DNA from: Flavicella sediminum
GTDB lineage: Bacteria; Bacteroidota; Bacteroidia; Flavobacteriales; Flavobacteriaceae
Length of the DNA: 64,000 nucleotides
Reading direction: 5' to 3'
Assembly: GCF_006381105.1 (NCBI RefSeq)
Contig: NZ_VDET01000001.1
Location: forward strand, 124,001-188,000
This document shows, piece after piece, positions 9,217 through 19,070 of the stretch; the first letter of the stretch is position 1; every line of letters starts with the position of its first letter. Under the pieces are notes generated by a model. That model searched no databases. It was not told the origin of the DNA and saw only the letters and a program-made list of their open reading frames with translations. The translations under genes and the position numbers were made by a program.

Positions 9217-10677
9217 ATGAAACGAACAACCACTATTTTAAAAAATATTTTTTTGCTTTTCTCAAGTGTAATTTTATGGAATTGCGGAAGTAATTTCGAC
9301 AATGTCGACTCCGAACCAAAAATTATCTTTCAAGAAGAAGAAGTTCGAACAGATGGGAAAATTCTTGTTAGTTCCATAAAGGACCTGAACAGGGTATTGC
9401 GTAAAAGTGATATTGATGTGATCATGGCTCCTGGAACTTATAAAATAGGACCGGCAGATGTTGCATCTAATTTAATCATCAAACCTACCTTATTTGAGAT
9501 CTTAGGAGAAAATTGTACATACGATTTTACGGGAGTAACCTTTGAATTTGATACCAATATATTTACATCTTTTGGTTCAGTAGCAGTTCAAGAATTTCGC
9601 GTAGTAGGTAAAAATAATGTGGTTAAAAATTTGACAATCGCTGATATTGGAGACACACCTCCTTCTAAAACTGCTTTGGCTGTTTTATTGGATGGCGTAG
9701 ATAACCGTATTGAAGGTTTTCATATTTCAGCTAGAGGTTCTTCACCTTATGGTTATGGAGATGTTTTTGGAAAAGGGGCACCAACGGTGCTTTCTCATAA
9801 AAAACATGCTTCTGTATTGATTAGAGGAGAGCGTAATCATTTAAAAAACTGTACCATCGTACAAAAAACATACGGACATGGTATTTTTGTACAAGGAGGA
9901 ATAGACACGCTTATTGAAGGATGTGATTTGTATGGAGATGAAACTCGCACTTCAGACGATATTTTAGCTGAAGAAGGAACAGATTCTAGAGCAGATGGTG
10001 TAGATTTTATGACGGTATGGGGCTACAGACTAACACCAGGATGGATGTTTAGTAAACATGAAGATGGAATCCGTGCCTACAGTACAGGACCTCACTATAT
10101 TACGGGAGAAACAATTCATACAACAAATATGATTGTTAGAGATTGTACAATTAGAAATTTTAGATCTGGAGTTACTATCGGTTTTTGTAATGACACAAAG
10201 ATTGTTGAAAATTGTGTAGCAACAGGTACTGAAGGGGCTTTTTGGGTTGGTACTTTGGGTGAAGTAATAAATTGTAAAGGAGATGCTGCTTATGGTTCTT
10301 TGTACGGAACAGCGTATCAGCATGATAGAGATTCTAAAATTGACGTAACCCTAATTGATGCAGGTAATGAAAAATATGGAACACATCCAATCATGTATTT
10401 AGGAGGAAGTGGGCATGATGTAACTTTAAAAACTGAAGAAGCAACTCCAAGTCAAAATGCAGAGCTAATGATTTCTGGAGAAAATAGATCGATTCGTTTT
10501 GAACAAGGAAGAGAGGATACCTATTATAAGCAGTCGTCCAATAATATAACATTAACCAACCACACAAGTTACCCTGTTGTTTTAGGAGCAGCCTCTGAAA
10601 ATAGTATTGTTGAAACTTGTGGGGCTACTACTGATAATGGGACAGCAAATTCAATTACTACGGTAAGTTGTAATTAA
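9217..10677 (+). CDS. Parallel beta-helix lipoprotein of unknown activity
   Basis: A 486-residue protein with a lipoprotein signal (FSSVILWNCGSN, acylated Cys about residue 23), so it is membrane-anchored. The body is a right-handed parallel beta-helix: repeated short strands such as NHLKNCTIV, DTLIEGCDLYG, MIVRDCTIRNF and TKIVENCVATG, one turn per roughly 22-25 residues, beginning with a PbH1-style MAPGTYKIG entry. This fold is shared by polysaccharide lyases, GH28-like hydrolases and non-catalytic binders; I do not recognise a family-specific active site. No type IX sorting domain is present. It is followed after 69 nt by manA. It is likely a polysaccharide-active or polysaccharide-binding protein of the cell surface, but the substrate is open. 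Confidence 0.7.
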   Translation: MKRTTTILKNIFLLFSSVILWNCGSNFDNVDSEPKIIFQEEEVRTDGKILVSSIKDLNRVLRKSDIDVIMAPGTYKIGPADVASNLIIKPTLFEILGENCTYDFTGVTFEFDTNIFTSFGSVAVQEFRVVGKNNVVKNLTIADIGDTPPSKTALAVLLDGVDNRIEGFHISARGSSPYGYGDVFGKGAPTVLSHKKHASVLIRGERNHLKNCTIVQKTYGHGIFVQGGIDTLIEGCDLYGDETRTSDDILAEEGTDSRADGVDFMTVWGYRLTPGWMFSKHEDGIRAYSTGPHYITGETIHTTNMIVRDCTIRNFRSGVTIGFCNDTKIVENCVATGTEGAFWVGTLGEVINCKGDAAYGSLYGTAYQHDRDSKIDVTLIDAGNEKYGTHPIMYLGGSGHDVTLKTEEATPSQNAELMISGENRSIRFEQGREDTYYKQSSNNITLTNHTSYPVVLGAASENSIVETCGATTDNGTANSITTVSCN

Positions 10678-10746
10678 AGTAAATTCGATAACAGTAAATC
10701 AAGTAGTAGATAGACATTATTTGCTGAATTAGAAGAAAATAAGAAC

Positions 10747-11721
10747 ATGAAATTAAAGGATCCAATAAAATTTATTCCCATACTTAAAGAACGAATTTGG
10801 GGAGGAGAAAAGTTAATAACCACCTTTAAAAAAACGTCAGATAAGAAAAATATTGGCGAAAGCTGGGAGATTTCAGATGTAGAAGGAGATGTCTCAGTAG
10901 TTGCTAATGGCCCTTTGCAAGGACAAACTTTAAAAGAGTTGCTAAACAGCTATAAAGGCGATTTGGTGGGGAATAAAGTGTACGAGCAATTTGGAAATGA
11001 CTTTCCTATTTTAATTAAATTTATTGATGCGAAAACGCCACTTTCAATTCAGGTACATCCTAATAATGAGTTGGCGAAAGCACGTCATAATTCATTTGGT
11101 AAAAATGAAATGTGGTATATCATGGATGCAGAACCTGATGCTGAGTTAATTGTTGGATTCAATAGAAATGTCAGTCAAAAGGAATATGTGGAAAGTTTAG
11201 AGAATGGAAGCGTTTTGGAGCTGCTAAATTCTGAAAAAATAAAAACAGGCGATACTTTTTATATTCCTACAGGAAGGGTACACGCCATTGGTTCTGGAAT
11301 TGTGTTAGCAGAAATCCAACAAACATCTGATGTTACCTATAGAATTTATGATTACGAGCGTATTGAAGAAGCAACAGGAAAACAGCGTGAACTGCATACT
11401 GAATTGGCTTTAGAGGCCATAGATTATGATGTACATAAAAATTATAAAACAACTTATGAATTAAAAGAGAATCAGTTTACAGAATTAGTGCATTCGCCTT
11501 ATTTTAAAACAGATATATTGAATTTAGAGGGGCGTTTAAGCAAAGATTACAGTCAATTAGACTCCTTTGTTATTTATATGTGTGTGGCTGGTAGTTTTGA
11601 GCTAGACTGCAATGGAGAAAAATTGCAAGTTGATAGCGGAGAAACTGTTTTGTTACCTGCAAGTATTACAAAAGTGAATTTACAATCTTCTGAAGCTACC
11701 CTGTTAGAAGTATATTTATAA
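10747..11721 (+). CDS. manA: Mannose-6-phosphate isomerase, class I
   Basis: A 324-residue cytosolic zinc enzyme of the cupin fold interconverting mannose-6-phosphate and fructose-6-phosphate. Zinc ligands are visible in the family motifs: Gln and His in LSIQVHPN, Glu in FGKNEMWY, and His in TGRVHAIG. The opening FIPILKERIWGG and the GESWEIS block are typical of the short bacterial form. Its presence in a carbohydrate locus suggests it feeds imported sugars into glycolysis, or isomerises another hexose-6-phosphate (inference). It probably shares a transcript with the upstream lipoprotein and ends at the terminator just downstream. Confidence 0.9.
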   Translation: MKLKDPIKFIPILKERIWGGEKLITTFKKTSDKKNIGESWEISDVEGDVSVVANGPLQGQTLKELLNSYKGDLVGNKVYEQFGNDFPILIKFIDAKTPLSIQVHPNNELAKARHNSFGKNEMWYIMDAEPDAELIVGFNRNVSQKEYVESLENGSVLELLNSEKIKTGDTFYIPTGRVHAIGSGIVLAEIQQTSDVTYRIYDYERIEEATGKQRELHTELALEAIDYDVHKNYKTTYELKENQFTELVHSPYFKTDILNLEGRLSKDYSQLDSFVIYMCVAGSFELDCNGEKLQVDSGETVLLPASITKVNLQSSEATLLEVYL

Positions 11722-11742
11722 AATTAGTTTGATAGTAGTTTG

Positions 11743-11786
11743 GCATTAGTCATAAGTTGGTTTCGGCTTGGGCTAATGCTTTTTTT
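11743..11786 (+). terminator. Intrinsic terminator after manA
   Basis: GCATTAG (11743-11749) pairs with CTAATGC (11773-11779) and is followed by seven Ts. The loop is long (23 nt), but position and T-run fit. Confidence 0.7.
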
Positions 11787-11945
11787 GTTAAAAAAAACTG
11801 CTTTTATAGAGGTTTTCGAGGTCTTATTTAAACGATATTTTGTTCGAAAAGGAACTTATAAGGTAAAATATCTTTCTTTTTCACTACAGTTAAAAAAGTT
11901 TTTTTCGCCTCCTTAGAACTCTTAAAAAGCTTGTAGTCTATGGAT

Positions 11946-12004
11946 TGTCTAGTCTATTTGTTGTGAGTTTGTTAAAAAAGTGTTGTAGTATTTTGAACAT
12001 ATGT
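11946..12004 (+). promoter_or_regulatory. Regulatory elements upstream of the first SusC gene
   Basis: The 435-nt leader of the SusC gene holds TGTCTAGT at 11946-11953 and ACATATGTTTTAGT at 11997-12010. The second resembles the element at the promoters of the 19071, 23677 and 33103 genes (ACATATGT, one variable base, then WTAG). Here the second ACAT half-site and the 54-bp spacing to a -7 box are not conserved, so it may be a degenerate or differently arranged site. The regulator is unknown. Confidence 0.45.
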
Positions 12005-12156
12005 TTTAGTGGTCGAAAATGACTGAAATTTAATTTTCTTAGTCTTTTTTCGGCTTTTTTGTTTGTGAAAAATTGTTCTAGTTATGGAAACATCTGTTGC
12101 CTCATAGATGTTAAATAAAACCAAAATTTGTAACATATTAACTTAAAACAAAAAAT

Positions 12157-15100
12157 ATGAAATTCAAATTACTTGCTAATTGGAAGCTCAAAGCTTTTGC
12201 AATAACCAGCATTATGTTGTTGAGTTTTGCGCCAATTCAAGCGCAATCAATTACCGTAAAAGGTAATGTGACAGGTGATGGAGAACCTTTACCAGGGGTT
12301 TCCATACTTGTAAAAGGTACAGCCAATGGTGTCATATCAGATTTTGACGGGATGTATGAAATCAAGGCGAAGAAAGGCGATGTCCTTTTATTTACCTATT
12401 TAGGTTTTATCGCTAAGGAAATTAAAGTAGGTGACAAAGCAATCATCAATGCTACTTTAGTATCGGACGTTGCTGCTTTAGATGAGGTCGTAGTTATTGG
12501 TTACGGTACTCAGAAAAAGAAAGAAGTAACAGGAGCCGTTTCTAGTGTGAAAGCTGAGGAGTTAGAAAAAATGGCAACTTCCGATTTAGGAACTGCTTTA
12601 CAAGGCCAAATTGCTGGGGTAAATGTTACACAAAGTTCCGGTGCTCCAGGTTCGGAGTCTAATGTAATTATTCGTGGGTTGAGTTCTGTGAATGCAAGTA
12701 GCGCTCCTTTATATGTGGTTGATGGTATTCCTCAAGAAAGTGATCCTAAGTTAGGAATTCAAGAAATTGAAACCATTGATGTATTGAAAGATGCTGCATC
12801 TGCTGCGATTTATGGTACACGTGGTGCCGGTGGGGTAATTTTAATTACAACCAAAAAAGGAAAAGTTGGTACCATGAGTGTCAAATTGAACAGCTATTAT
12901 GGTGTACAAGATGTGACTTCATTAACACCTAGATTAGATTTCGAAGAAGATTTGTATGTACAATTCCTTTCTTCAGCAACTTTAAATGGAACGTATTTTG
13001 GAGAAACTTGGACACCTATTGAATATGGAATTACACAGTTGACCAATAATACCAATTTAGAAAGTTTGGTAGTTCAAAATCAAGCTGAAATTCAAAACCA
13101 TAGTATCAGTGTTTCAGGTGGTAAAGAAGGGTTGACGTATAGTGTTGTTGGAAGTTTTTTTAATCAAGATGGAGTTATTTTAAATTCTGGATATGAACGT
13201 TTCAATTTAAGAGCCAACACACAGTTTACCAAAGGGAAATTAAAAGTAAATACGGGTATCGGACTTCGAGTAGAGAAGAAACAATTTGCTCCTTGGGATA
13301 TGTTGCTACGCGTAAATAGATACCACCCTTACCAACAGGCAATTGATCCTAATGCTTCTGAAGCACAATCTTCTGGTGGAGGAAATACAGTGGAAGCACA
13401 AAACTTGAGTAATACTTTAATTTCATTCAAACAAACAGATGAAAATAAAGGAGAGCATTTTAATGCGAATGTAAACGCTGAGTATAGTTTTACGAAAAAT
13501 TTAAAATTCACTTCACGTGCGGGTGTTTCTTATACAAATGATACAAGAGTAAGAATCAATCCATTGTTTATCAGTCGTGATTCGGAAGGGGAAGTTATTC
13601 CTCCTCAAACCAGATCGGGTATTTATAATTATAGTGGAAGAAGAGAAAATTATTCTTGGGAAAATATGCTAAACTATAACAAGAAATTTGGAGCTCATAG
13701 CGTAAAAGTATTTGCGGGGTATTCTTTTGAAAGATTTCAATTTTCTTCTTTCAATGCTACAAAATTAGATTTAGTAAGTAATGATGTATTGGTGCTTAAT
13801 GGAGCGTTAAACGATCCAACGGCAGGATCTGGAACAAACTGGGGACAAGATTATGACGCTGCCATTAATGGTATTATTGGTCGTGTACAATACAATTATA
13901 GAGGGAAGTATTTGGCGAGTGTAAGTGTTCGTAGAGATGGTTCTTCACAATTTTCAAAAGGAAAAAAATGGGCAACTTTCCCTTCTATTTCTTTAGGATG
14001 GAATGTGTCTGATGAATATTTTTGGGAACCTGTAAAAGATGTTGTGAATGCTTTCAAAATAAGAGTAAGTGAAGGTACAACAGGAAATCAAGGAGTTTTA
14101 CATTATTCAAACCAACCGTCAATTGTTTTAAATCAAGATTATATATACGGAGCAGAAGGTGCTGATGTTTTAGGACAAGGTGCTATTCAAACAGGATATA
14201 AAAATCCAGATTTACAATGGGAAACTACTGTTTCTACAAACTTCGGATATGACATCGGTTTCTTTAGAAATAAATTGACACTTTCTAGTGATATTTATAA
14301 TACAAGAAAGAAAGATATGTTGATGCCTTTGTTGTTGGCCCCTACCACTGGTGCAGGAACCAATTCTTCAGTAATGTTGAATATTGGAGATATGACCAAT
14401 AAAGGAATTGAGTATGCTTTAAAATACAAACATACAGGTAGAAACAAATTGTCTTGGAATTTAGGGCTTACTTATGCTGAGAATGATAATGTGATTACCA
14501 ACCTTGGGGGAACTACTGAAATTGTTTATTTGGATAGTAAATTGGTAACATCTTCTCCAGGAGAAGATAATGTGACCGTTTTAAAAGAAGGCTATGAAGC
14601 TGGTGCATTCTTTTTGCACGAAACAAATGGTTTGATTAAAACCGAAGAAGAATTGATTGAGTATAAAAAATTAGTGCCTTCTGCTAATTTAGGTGATTTA
14701 AGATATGTAGATCAGTTAACGGAAGATACCAATAATGACGGAATTGCCGATGCAGGAAATGGTTCTATTGGAAATGAAGATAGAAAATACTCTGGAAGTG
14801 GAGTGCCAGATTTTGAATTGGGATTGAATTTTTCAGCCTACTATAAAAATTTCGATTTTTCTATGAATTGGTATGGTGCCTTTGGAGGAGAAATTATGAA
14901 TGGAAGTAAAGCAGTAGCTTACAAATATGGAACCCATAAAGATTTGGCTTACCAATGGACTCCTGCGAATCCAACATCTGATATTCCAACAAATAGAGGT
15001 CGTGATCATGAAAACTATAGAGGGTTTACAGATTTTTGGCAAGAAGATGGAGATTTTGTTCGATTGAGAAATCTTTCTATCGGTTACAAATTACCAAGAA

Positions 15101-15288
15101 ACTTGATTGAAAAAATGAACATCTCTAAATTAAGGTTCTATATCGCAGCTCAAAATTTATTGACATTGACAAAATATGAAGGTTATGATCCAGAAGTAGG
15201 AAATAATGGATTAAGCACAAGAGGAATTGATAGAGGTAATTACCCTATTAGTAGACAGTTTAGAGCAGGTGTACAATTCGAATTTTAA
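12157..15288 (+). CDS. SusC-like TonB-dependent transporter (first copy)
   Basis: A 1043-residue outer-membrane importer for oligosaccharides. A signal peptide (residues 1-29, ending IQAQ) is followed by a carboxypeptidase-D-like regulatory domain (VKGNVTGDGEPLPGVSILVKG). Then come the TonB-box-like DEVVVIGYGTQ, a plug domain (about 120-235, with DVLKDAASAAIYGTRGAGGVI) and the 22-stranded barrel ending in the aromatic FRAGVQFEF. It works with the SusD-like lid encoded just downstream. It is paralogous to the SusC at 41630-44773; both begin with closely similar ANWK(L/F)K signal peptides. The long 5' leader with regulatory elements suggests strong substrate-dependent control. Confidence 0.96.
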   Translation: MKFKLLANWKLKAFAITSIMLLSFAPIQAQSITVKGNVTGDGEPLPGVSILVKGTANGVISDFDGMYEIKAKKGDVLLFTYLGFIAKEIKVGDKAIINATLVSDVAALDEVVVIGYGTQKKKEVTGAVSSVKAEELEKMATSDLGTALQGQIAGVNVTQSSGAPGSESNVIIRGLSSVNASSAPLYVVDGIPQESDPKLGIQEIETIDVLKDAASAAIYGTRGAGGVILITTKKGKVGTMSVKLNSYYGVQDVTSLTPRLDFEEDLYVQFLSSATLNGTYFGETWTPIEYGITQLTNNTNLESLVVQNQAEIQNHSISVSGGKEGLTYSVVGSFFNQDGVILNSGYERFNLRANTQFTKGKLKVNTGIGLRVEKKQFAPWDMLLRVNRYHPYQQAIDPNASEAQSSGGGNTVEAQNLSNTLISFKQTDENKGEHFNANVNAEYSFTKNLKFTSRAGVSYTNDTRVRINPLFISRDSEGEVIPPQTRSGIYNYSGRRENYSWENMLNYNKKFGAHSVKVFAGYSFERFQFSSFNATKLDLVSNDVLVLNGALNDPTAGSGTNWGQDYDAAINGIIGRVQYNYRGKYLASVSVRRDGSSQFSKGKKWATFPSISLGWNVSDEYFWEPVKDVVNAFKIRVSEGTTGNQGVLHYSNQPSIVLNQDYIYGAEGADVLGQGAIQTGYKNPDLQWETTVSTNFGYDIGFFRNKLTLSSDIYNTRKKDMLMPLLLAPTTGAGTNSSVMLNIGDMTNKGIEYALKYKHTGRNKLSWNLGLTYAENDNVITNLGGTTEIVYLDSKLVTSSPGEDNVTVLKEGYEAGAFFLHETNGLIKTEEELIEYKKLVPSANLGDLRYVDQLTEDTNNDGIADAGNGSIGNEDRKYSGSGVPDFELGLNFSAYYKNFDFSMNWYGAFGGEIMNGSKAVAYKYGTHKDLAYQWTPANPTSDIPTNRGRDHENYRGFTDFWQEDGDFVRLRNLSIGYKLPRNLIEKMNISKLRFYIAAQNLLTLTKYEGYDPEVGNNGLSTRGIDRGNYPISRQFRAGVQFEF

Positions 15289-15299
15289 ATAGATTGAAC

Positions 15300-17162
15300 A
15301 TGAAAAAAATAGATATAAGCTCACAAAAAATAAATTTAAGAATGAAAAATACACTAATAAATAAAATAGTAGTGGTGCTTTTAGTTGCCACAACTTTTTC
15401 AGCATGTAGTGACGATGTTCTTGATAAAGTCAATCCAAATCAAATTTCTACAGAAAGTTTTTGGAAGAATTTGGACGATTTAAATTCAGGAATCAATGCC
15501 GTATACAACGCATTAAAAAATGGAAATGTTTTAGATATCGGGTCTGAATACAACAGAAGTGATATGACCTACCCTGGTTATGGAAGACCAAACACTAGCA
15601 ACGTGCATTATTTGCAAAGTTTTAATGATTCCAATGGAGCATCTGGAAAATGGGCTGCTTTGTATGCAGGAATTTTTAGAGCCAATCAGGTAATTGCAGC
15701 ATGTGAAAGGTTAGAAGGAACTTTTAGTGAAGAAGGTGAAGAAGAAAGAGCAGCTATTTTAGCGCAAGCAAGAGGGCTAAGAGGTTTGTTTTATTTCTAT
15801 TTGCATTCTTCTTTTAATGAAGGTTCTGTGCCAATTTATGATTTTGTTCCTGCTAATGAAACGGAATTATTTCAACCTGTAAGTTCGGCAACAGATGTAA
15901 AAGGATTTTTTATGGCAGATCTAGAGCATGGTTTGGCAAATTTGCCTGCTACATACTCTAAGAATAACGCGGGTAAATTAACTGCTGGTGCTTGTGCAGC
16001 CTTGTTAGGGAAAGCTTATTTGTATGCGGGTGATTATGCAAATGCTGAAAGCTATTTCAGAAAAGTAATCAATGACTATGATTATGCACTTACTCCTGAT
16101 ATTGGAAGTAATTTTACAACAAGAGATGAATTGAACCAAGAATCAATTTTGGAAATTAATTATTCATTGACTTACAAATCTGAAATCAATCCGTATTCCG
16201 CAGAACAAACTTCAAGTACCTTAAACTTTGCTTTAAGTCCTGTAGGTGGCTGGAGATCAATGTACCCAGCATGTTGGTTGATTATGGAATACAAAAAAGA
16301 ACAATTAGACACTTCTGATCCAAGAAATATTGTTACAAGAGATGTGTATGATGAAACTGGAAATGTTACAGGAACAGTTACAGAATTACGTAAATATTCG
16401 TTACGAACTTCTCATTCAGTTGCTTTGGTGGATGATTTGGATTTAGACTATTACGGACAAGTACCAGCAATAACGACTCCTTTTAATAATGGGGAGACTT
16501 CTTATTGGAGAAAATATACCAATTGGGATATTGCTGAAAGTGAAAAGGATATTTCTGCTTCATTTCCTCGATCAGGTGTAAATATTAGAGTTATTCGTTT
16601 GGCAGATGTGTATTTGATGTTGGCTGAGTGTTTGATTCAAGGTGGTACAAATGATGCCGGAGTAGATGAGGCCTTGGTGTATATTAATAAAGTGAGAAAA
16701 CGTTCTGGAGTTGTTTTATTAGGAGCTATAGGTTCTGGTGAATACCCAATTTCTGACCATGACAATATTACCTATGATGCCAATAGTTTAATGGAACATT
16801 TAATGTATGTTGAAAGACCTTTAGAATTGTCTGCAGAAGGACATGCCATTCGTGCCATTGATTTAAGAAGATGGGGGATTGCTAAACAACGATTTACAGA
16901 GCTTGCTCAAAAAGAATACTACGCTACAAATTTTGAATATGAGTATTTTGATTTTGAAGATTTAACAGAAGACGGAGATCCAAAGAAAAAGAAAATTACA
17001 AGATGGGGGGCTCTTCTAAGCGATGATGGAGCGGAAGAAGCAGATCCTATCTATAAAGAATTTGATAAATCTGCGGAAAACTATTTAGAATCGGAAAATG
17101 CCTATTGGCCAATTCCAAATGCTGAAGTTACTGCTAATCCTAAATTATATGATAACCAATAA
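15300..17162 (+). CDS. SusD/RagB-like surface glycan-binding lipoprotein (first copy)
   Basis: About 620 residues from ATG 15300, 11 nt after SusC. ATG 15342 is an equally good start because the lipoprotein signal (VVVLLVATTFSACSDD) follows it directly; the TTG at 15294 is less likely. The N-terminal TPR-like helices, the RagB block FWKNLDDLNSGINAVYNALKNG, and the C-terminal LRRWGIAKQRFTELAQ and YWPIPNAEV are diagnostic. It forms the lid of the SusC barrel and captures oligosaccharide at the cell surface. It is paralogous to the SusD at 39775-41610. Confidence 0.94.
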   Translation: MKKIDISSQKINLRMKNTLINKIVVVLLVATTFSACSDDVLDKVNPNQISTESFWKNLDDLNSGINAVYNALKNGNVLDIGSEYNRSDMTYPGYGRPNTSNVHYLQSFNDSNGASGKWAALYAGIFRANQVIAACERLEGTFSEEGEEERAAILAQARGLRGLFYFYLHSSFNEGSVPIYDFVPANETELFQPVSSATDVKGFFMADLEHGLANLPATYSKNNAGKLTAGACAALLGKAYLYAGDYANAESYFRKVINDYDYALTPDIGSNFTTRDELNQESILEINYSLTYKSEINPYSAEQTSSTLNFALSPVGGWRSMYPACWLIMEYKKEQLDTSDPRNIVTRDVYDETGNVTGTVTELRKYSLRTSHSVALVDDLDLDYYGQVPAITTPFNNGETSYWRKYTNWDIAESEKDISASFPRSGVNIRVIRLADVYLMLAECLIQGGTNDAGVDEALVYINKVRKRSGVVLLGAIGSGEYPISDHDNITYDANSLMEHLMYVERPLELSAEGHAIRAIDLRRWGIAKQRFTELAQKEYYATNFEYEYFDFEDLTEDGDPKKKKITRWGALLSDDGAEEADPIYKEFDKSAENYLESENAYWPIPNAEVTANPKLYDNQ

Positions 17163-17163
17163 T

Positions 17164-18774
17164 ATGAACAATATGAAAAATAAAATAATAATAGCATTGT
17201 CATTTGTTTTTGCAGGCCTGTTTGTTGCTTGTCAAGATGAAGATTACGACGAACCAAACTCATTTTCTGATGTAGGTTGGTATACAAGTCAGCTACGTCA
17301 AGCTGAATACAATGTAGGGGTAGGAAAATATATTTCTTTTACAGATTTATCTATGGGAGAAATTGAACATACTTGGACCATTGGTGAAGGGAATTTCTTT
17401 TTAAAAGGACCTATACAACGATTGGACAGTGTTTTTGATAAATTTATCATTAATGCTGGAGATACTGTTTCTACTGATCCAACAATTCATGTATTGTTTC
17501 AAAAAGGAGGAATGCAAAATGTACGCTTGTTCAATACTTTTGAAGACTCTGTCGCTTTTAGAGGTCCGGCCGGACTTATAATTCCTTCAGTAAAGGTAGG
17601 AGACCGCTGGGTAATGGATCAAACATTTACTGTAGATGTGTATGATACGATTGTTCCAATCATTGAATTGAGTAAAGGCGGTGCTGTAATTGCACATAGC
17701 AATCCGTTAGATACAATTAAAGTTGAAGCTGGTGAATCTTTAGATATTACGGATTTAACAGTTATAGGAAGACCAACAACCATAGCTTTTAATGTGGGAG
17801 ATGCTTGGGCTTCTACACAACCAGGAGGTACGGCAACAGTTGTACTGAAAAAATTAGGATTGTTTGAAGGTGCTGTAAATGTATCTCGTTCAGGACAAAA
17901 TATTCCTGGTGATTGGGAAACCTATAAAATAGGTTCTCCTATTAAAGTAATTCCTTCAAGTCAACCATTTGTGGTAACAGGTACCATTGCTGAGTTGGAA
18001 GACCAAACGATCCAAATTCCTTTTAACGGTGAATTTGCTCCTTTTGCGGCAAAAGAGTCCTTTTTTGAAGTAAAAGTAAACGATGTACCCGCAAGTATTA
18101 AAAGTTTGACCATCAATTCAAGTGATGAAACGATTTTAGATATTGAATTAAATGATCCAATTTATAAAACAGATATGGTAACGGTTAGTTTGATGGATGG
18201 TTCAGGAATTGAATCAACGGACACAAGAACTCCTGTAGCTTTTACTGATCAGCCAGTAAAAATGTACGATTTAGGAAACCTATTCGATGTAAATGCCTCT
18301 GGTTTTGAAGATGCAGGTGTTTCAGGTGTTTGGGAGCCTTCTTGGGAAAGTGATATTTTGTTAGAATATTCTACGGAACAAGCAGCTTCAGGAACCTATA
18401 GTATGAAATGGACTTTAGATGGTGTTGAAAGAAAAAGACCAGGATTTACAATGTACAATGCTTTTGCAAATGGTGCTAAAGTGAATTTGAAAGCAGGAAA
18501 AACGTATAGATTTTCTTATAAATTTTATGCTGTAGCAGGAAATACTTCGAATGCAACATGGCCACACTTAACAGGTGGTGGATTGTGGAAAGGATATTGG
18601 ACAGGTATTTCTGGTGATCCTGTAGATCAATGGGTTGAAAAATCTATTGAATATACCGCAGATTCTGATGTTTTTGATGTGACTTTTATGATGCGTTTAA
18701 CAGGTGATGATACAACAAGAGGGGTTGTTTATTTTGATGATTTCTATCTAGATGAACTAGATGATAGACCTTAA
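17164..18774 (+). CDS. Surface glycan-binding lipoprotein (SGBP), first copy
   Basis: About 536 residues from ATG 17164 (one base after the SusD stop); ATG 17173 is also possible, and the longer frame to 17098 overlaps SusD and is rejected. Lipoprotein signal ALSFVFAGLFVACQDE. N-terminal PKD-like domain (EIEHTWTIGEGNFFLKGP), central immunoglobulin-like domains (PSSQPFVVTGTIAELEDQ onward), and a C-terminal beta-sandwich resembling a CBM4/9 jelly roll (about residues 380-536, ending VVYFDDFYLDEL). The same architecture is encoded at 38073-39722. Position directly after SusCD indicates a cell-surface binder of the same polysaccharide; the specificity is unknown. Confidence 0.8.
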   Translation: MNNMKNKIIIALSFVFAGLFVACQDEDYDEPNSFSDVGWYTSQLRQAEYNVGVGKYISFTDLSMGEIEHTWTIGEGNFFLKGPIQRLDSVFDKFIINAGDTVSTDPTIHVLFQKGGMQNVRLFNTFEDSVAFRGPAGLIIPSVKVGDRWVMDQTFTVDVYDTIVPIIELSKGGAVIAHSNPLDTIKVEAGESLDITDLTVIGRPTTIAFNVGDAWASTQPGGTATVVLKKLGLFEGAVNVSRSGQNIPGDWETYKIGSPIKVIPSSQPFVVTGTIAELEDQTIQIPFNGEFAPFAAKESFFEVKVNDVPASIKSLTINSSDETILDIELNDPIYKTDMVTVSLMDGSGIESTDTRTPVAFTDQPVKMYDLGNLFDVNASGFEDAGVSGVWEPSWESDILLEYSTEQAASGTYSMKWTLDGVERKRPGFTMYNAFANGAKVNLKAGKTYRFSYKFYAVAGNTSNATWPHLTGGGLWKGYWTGISGDPVDQWVEKSIEYTADSDVFDVTFMMRLTGDDTTRGVVYFDDFYLDELDDRP

Positions 18775-18796
18775 TTAATTTTCGGTTTACTTTTTT

Positions 18797-18833
18797 AAAG
18801 GTCCATTTGATTTTGTCAAATGGACCTTTTTTA
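18797..18833 (+). terminator. Strong intrinsic terminator after the first SusCD triplet
   Basis: A perfect 14-bp stem (AAAGGTCCATTTGA, 18797-18810, with its complement at 18816-18829), a 5-nt loop and a T-run. It separates the SusCD operon from the next promoter. Confidence 0.92.
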
Positions 18834-18968
18834 TTGGAGGTATTTTTTTAGTAGCTAGAAAACAATTATGGAAGTAGTTTATTGGTTGTTTAGTTTTTTT
18901 TACTGCTGTTTTAGAGTGTGTTAACTTAGTTTGGCGAGTTTTGTCAATATTTTTTGTAAGCTGCACTT

Positions 18969-19032
18969 ACACATATGTGTTAGTCTTAAACACATATAAT
19001 CCAAATGTAAACAGGAAATCGTATTACTTTTA
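18969..19032 (+). promoter_or_regulatory. Direct-repeat activator site and promoter for the 19071 gene
   Basis: ACATATGTG at 18971 and ACATATAAT at 18992 form a direct repeat with 21-bp period. The first half is embedded in the perfect palindrome ACACATATGTGT (18969-18980) and followed by TTAGT. A -7-like box TACTTTTA begins at 19025, exactly 54 bp after the first ACAT. The same layout is found upstream of 23677 and 33103. Two-turn-spaced direct repeats fit AraC-type DNA-binding domains, such as that of an HTCS (inference). Confidence 0.65.
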
Positions 19033-19070
19033 TCTCGAAATAATTCAATATCAATTAACCAAATAGTATT

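Noticed and set aside
17098-17163. Upstream extension of the first SGBP gene
   Set aside because: It overlaps the SusD coding sequence and would place a non-lipoprotein leader before the clear signal peptide.
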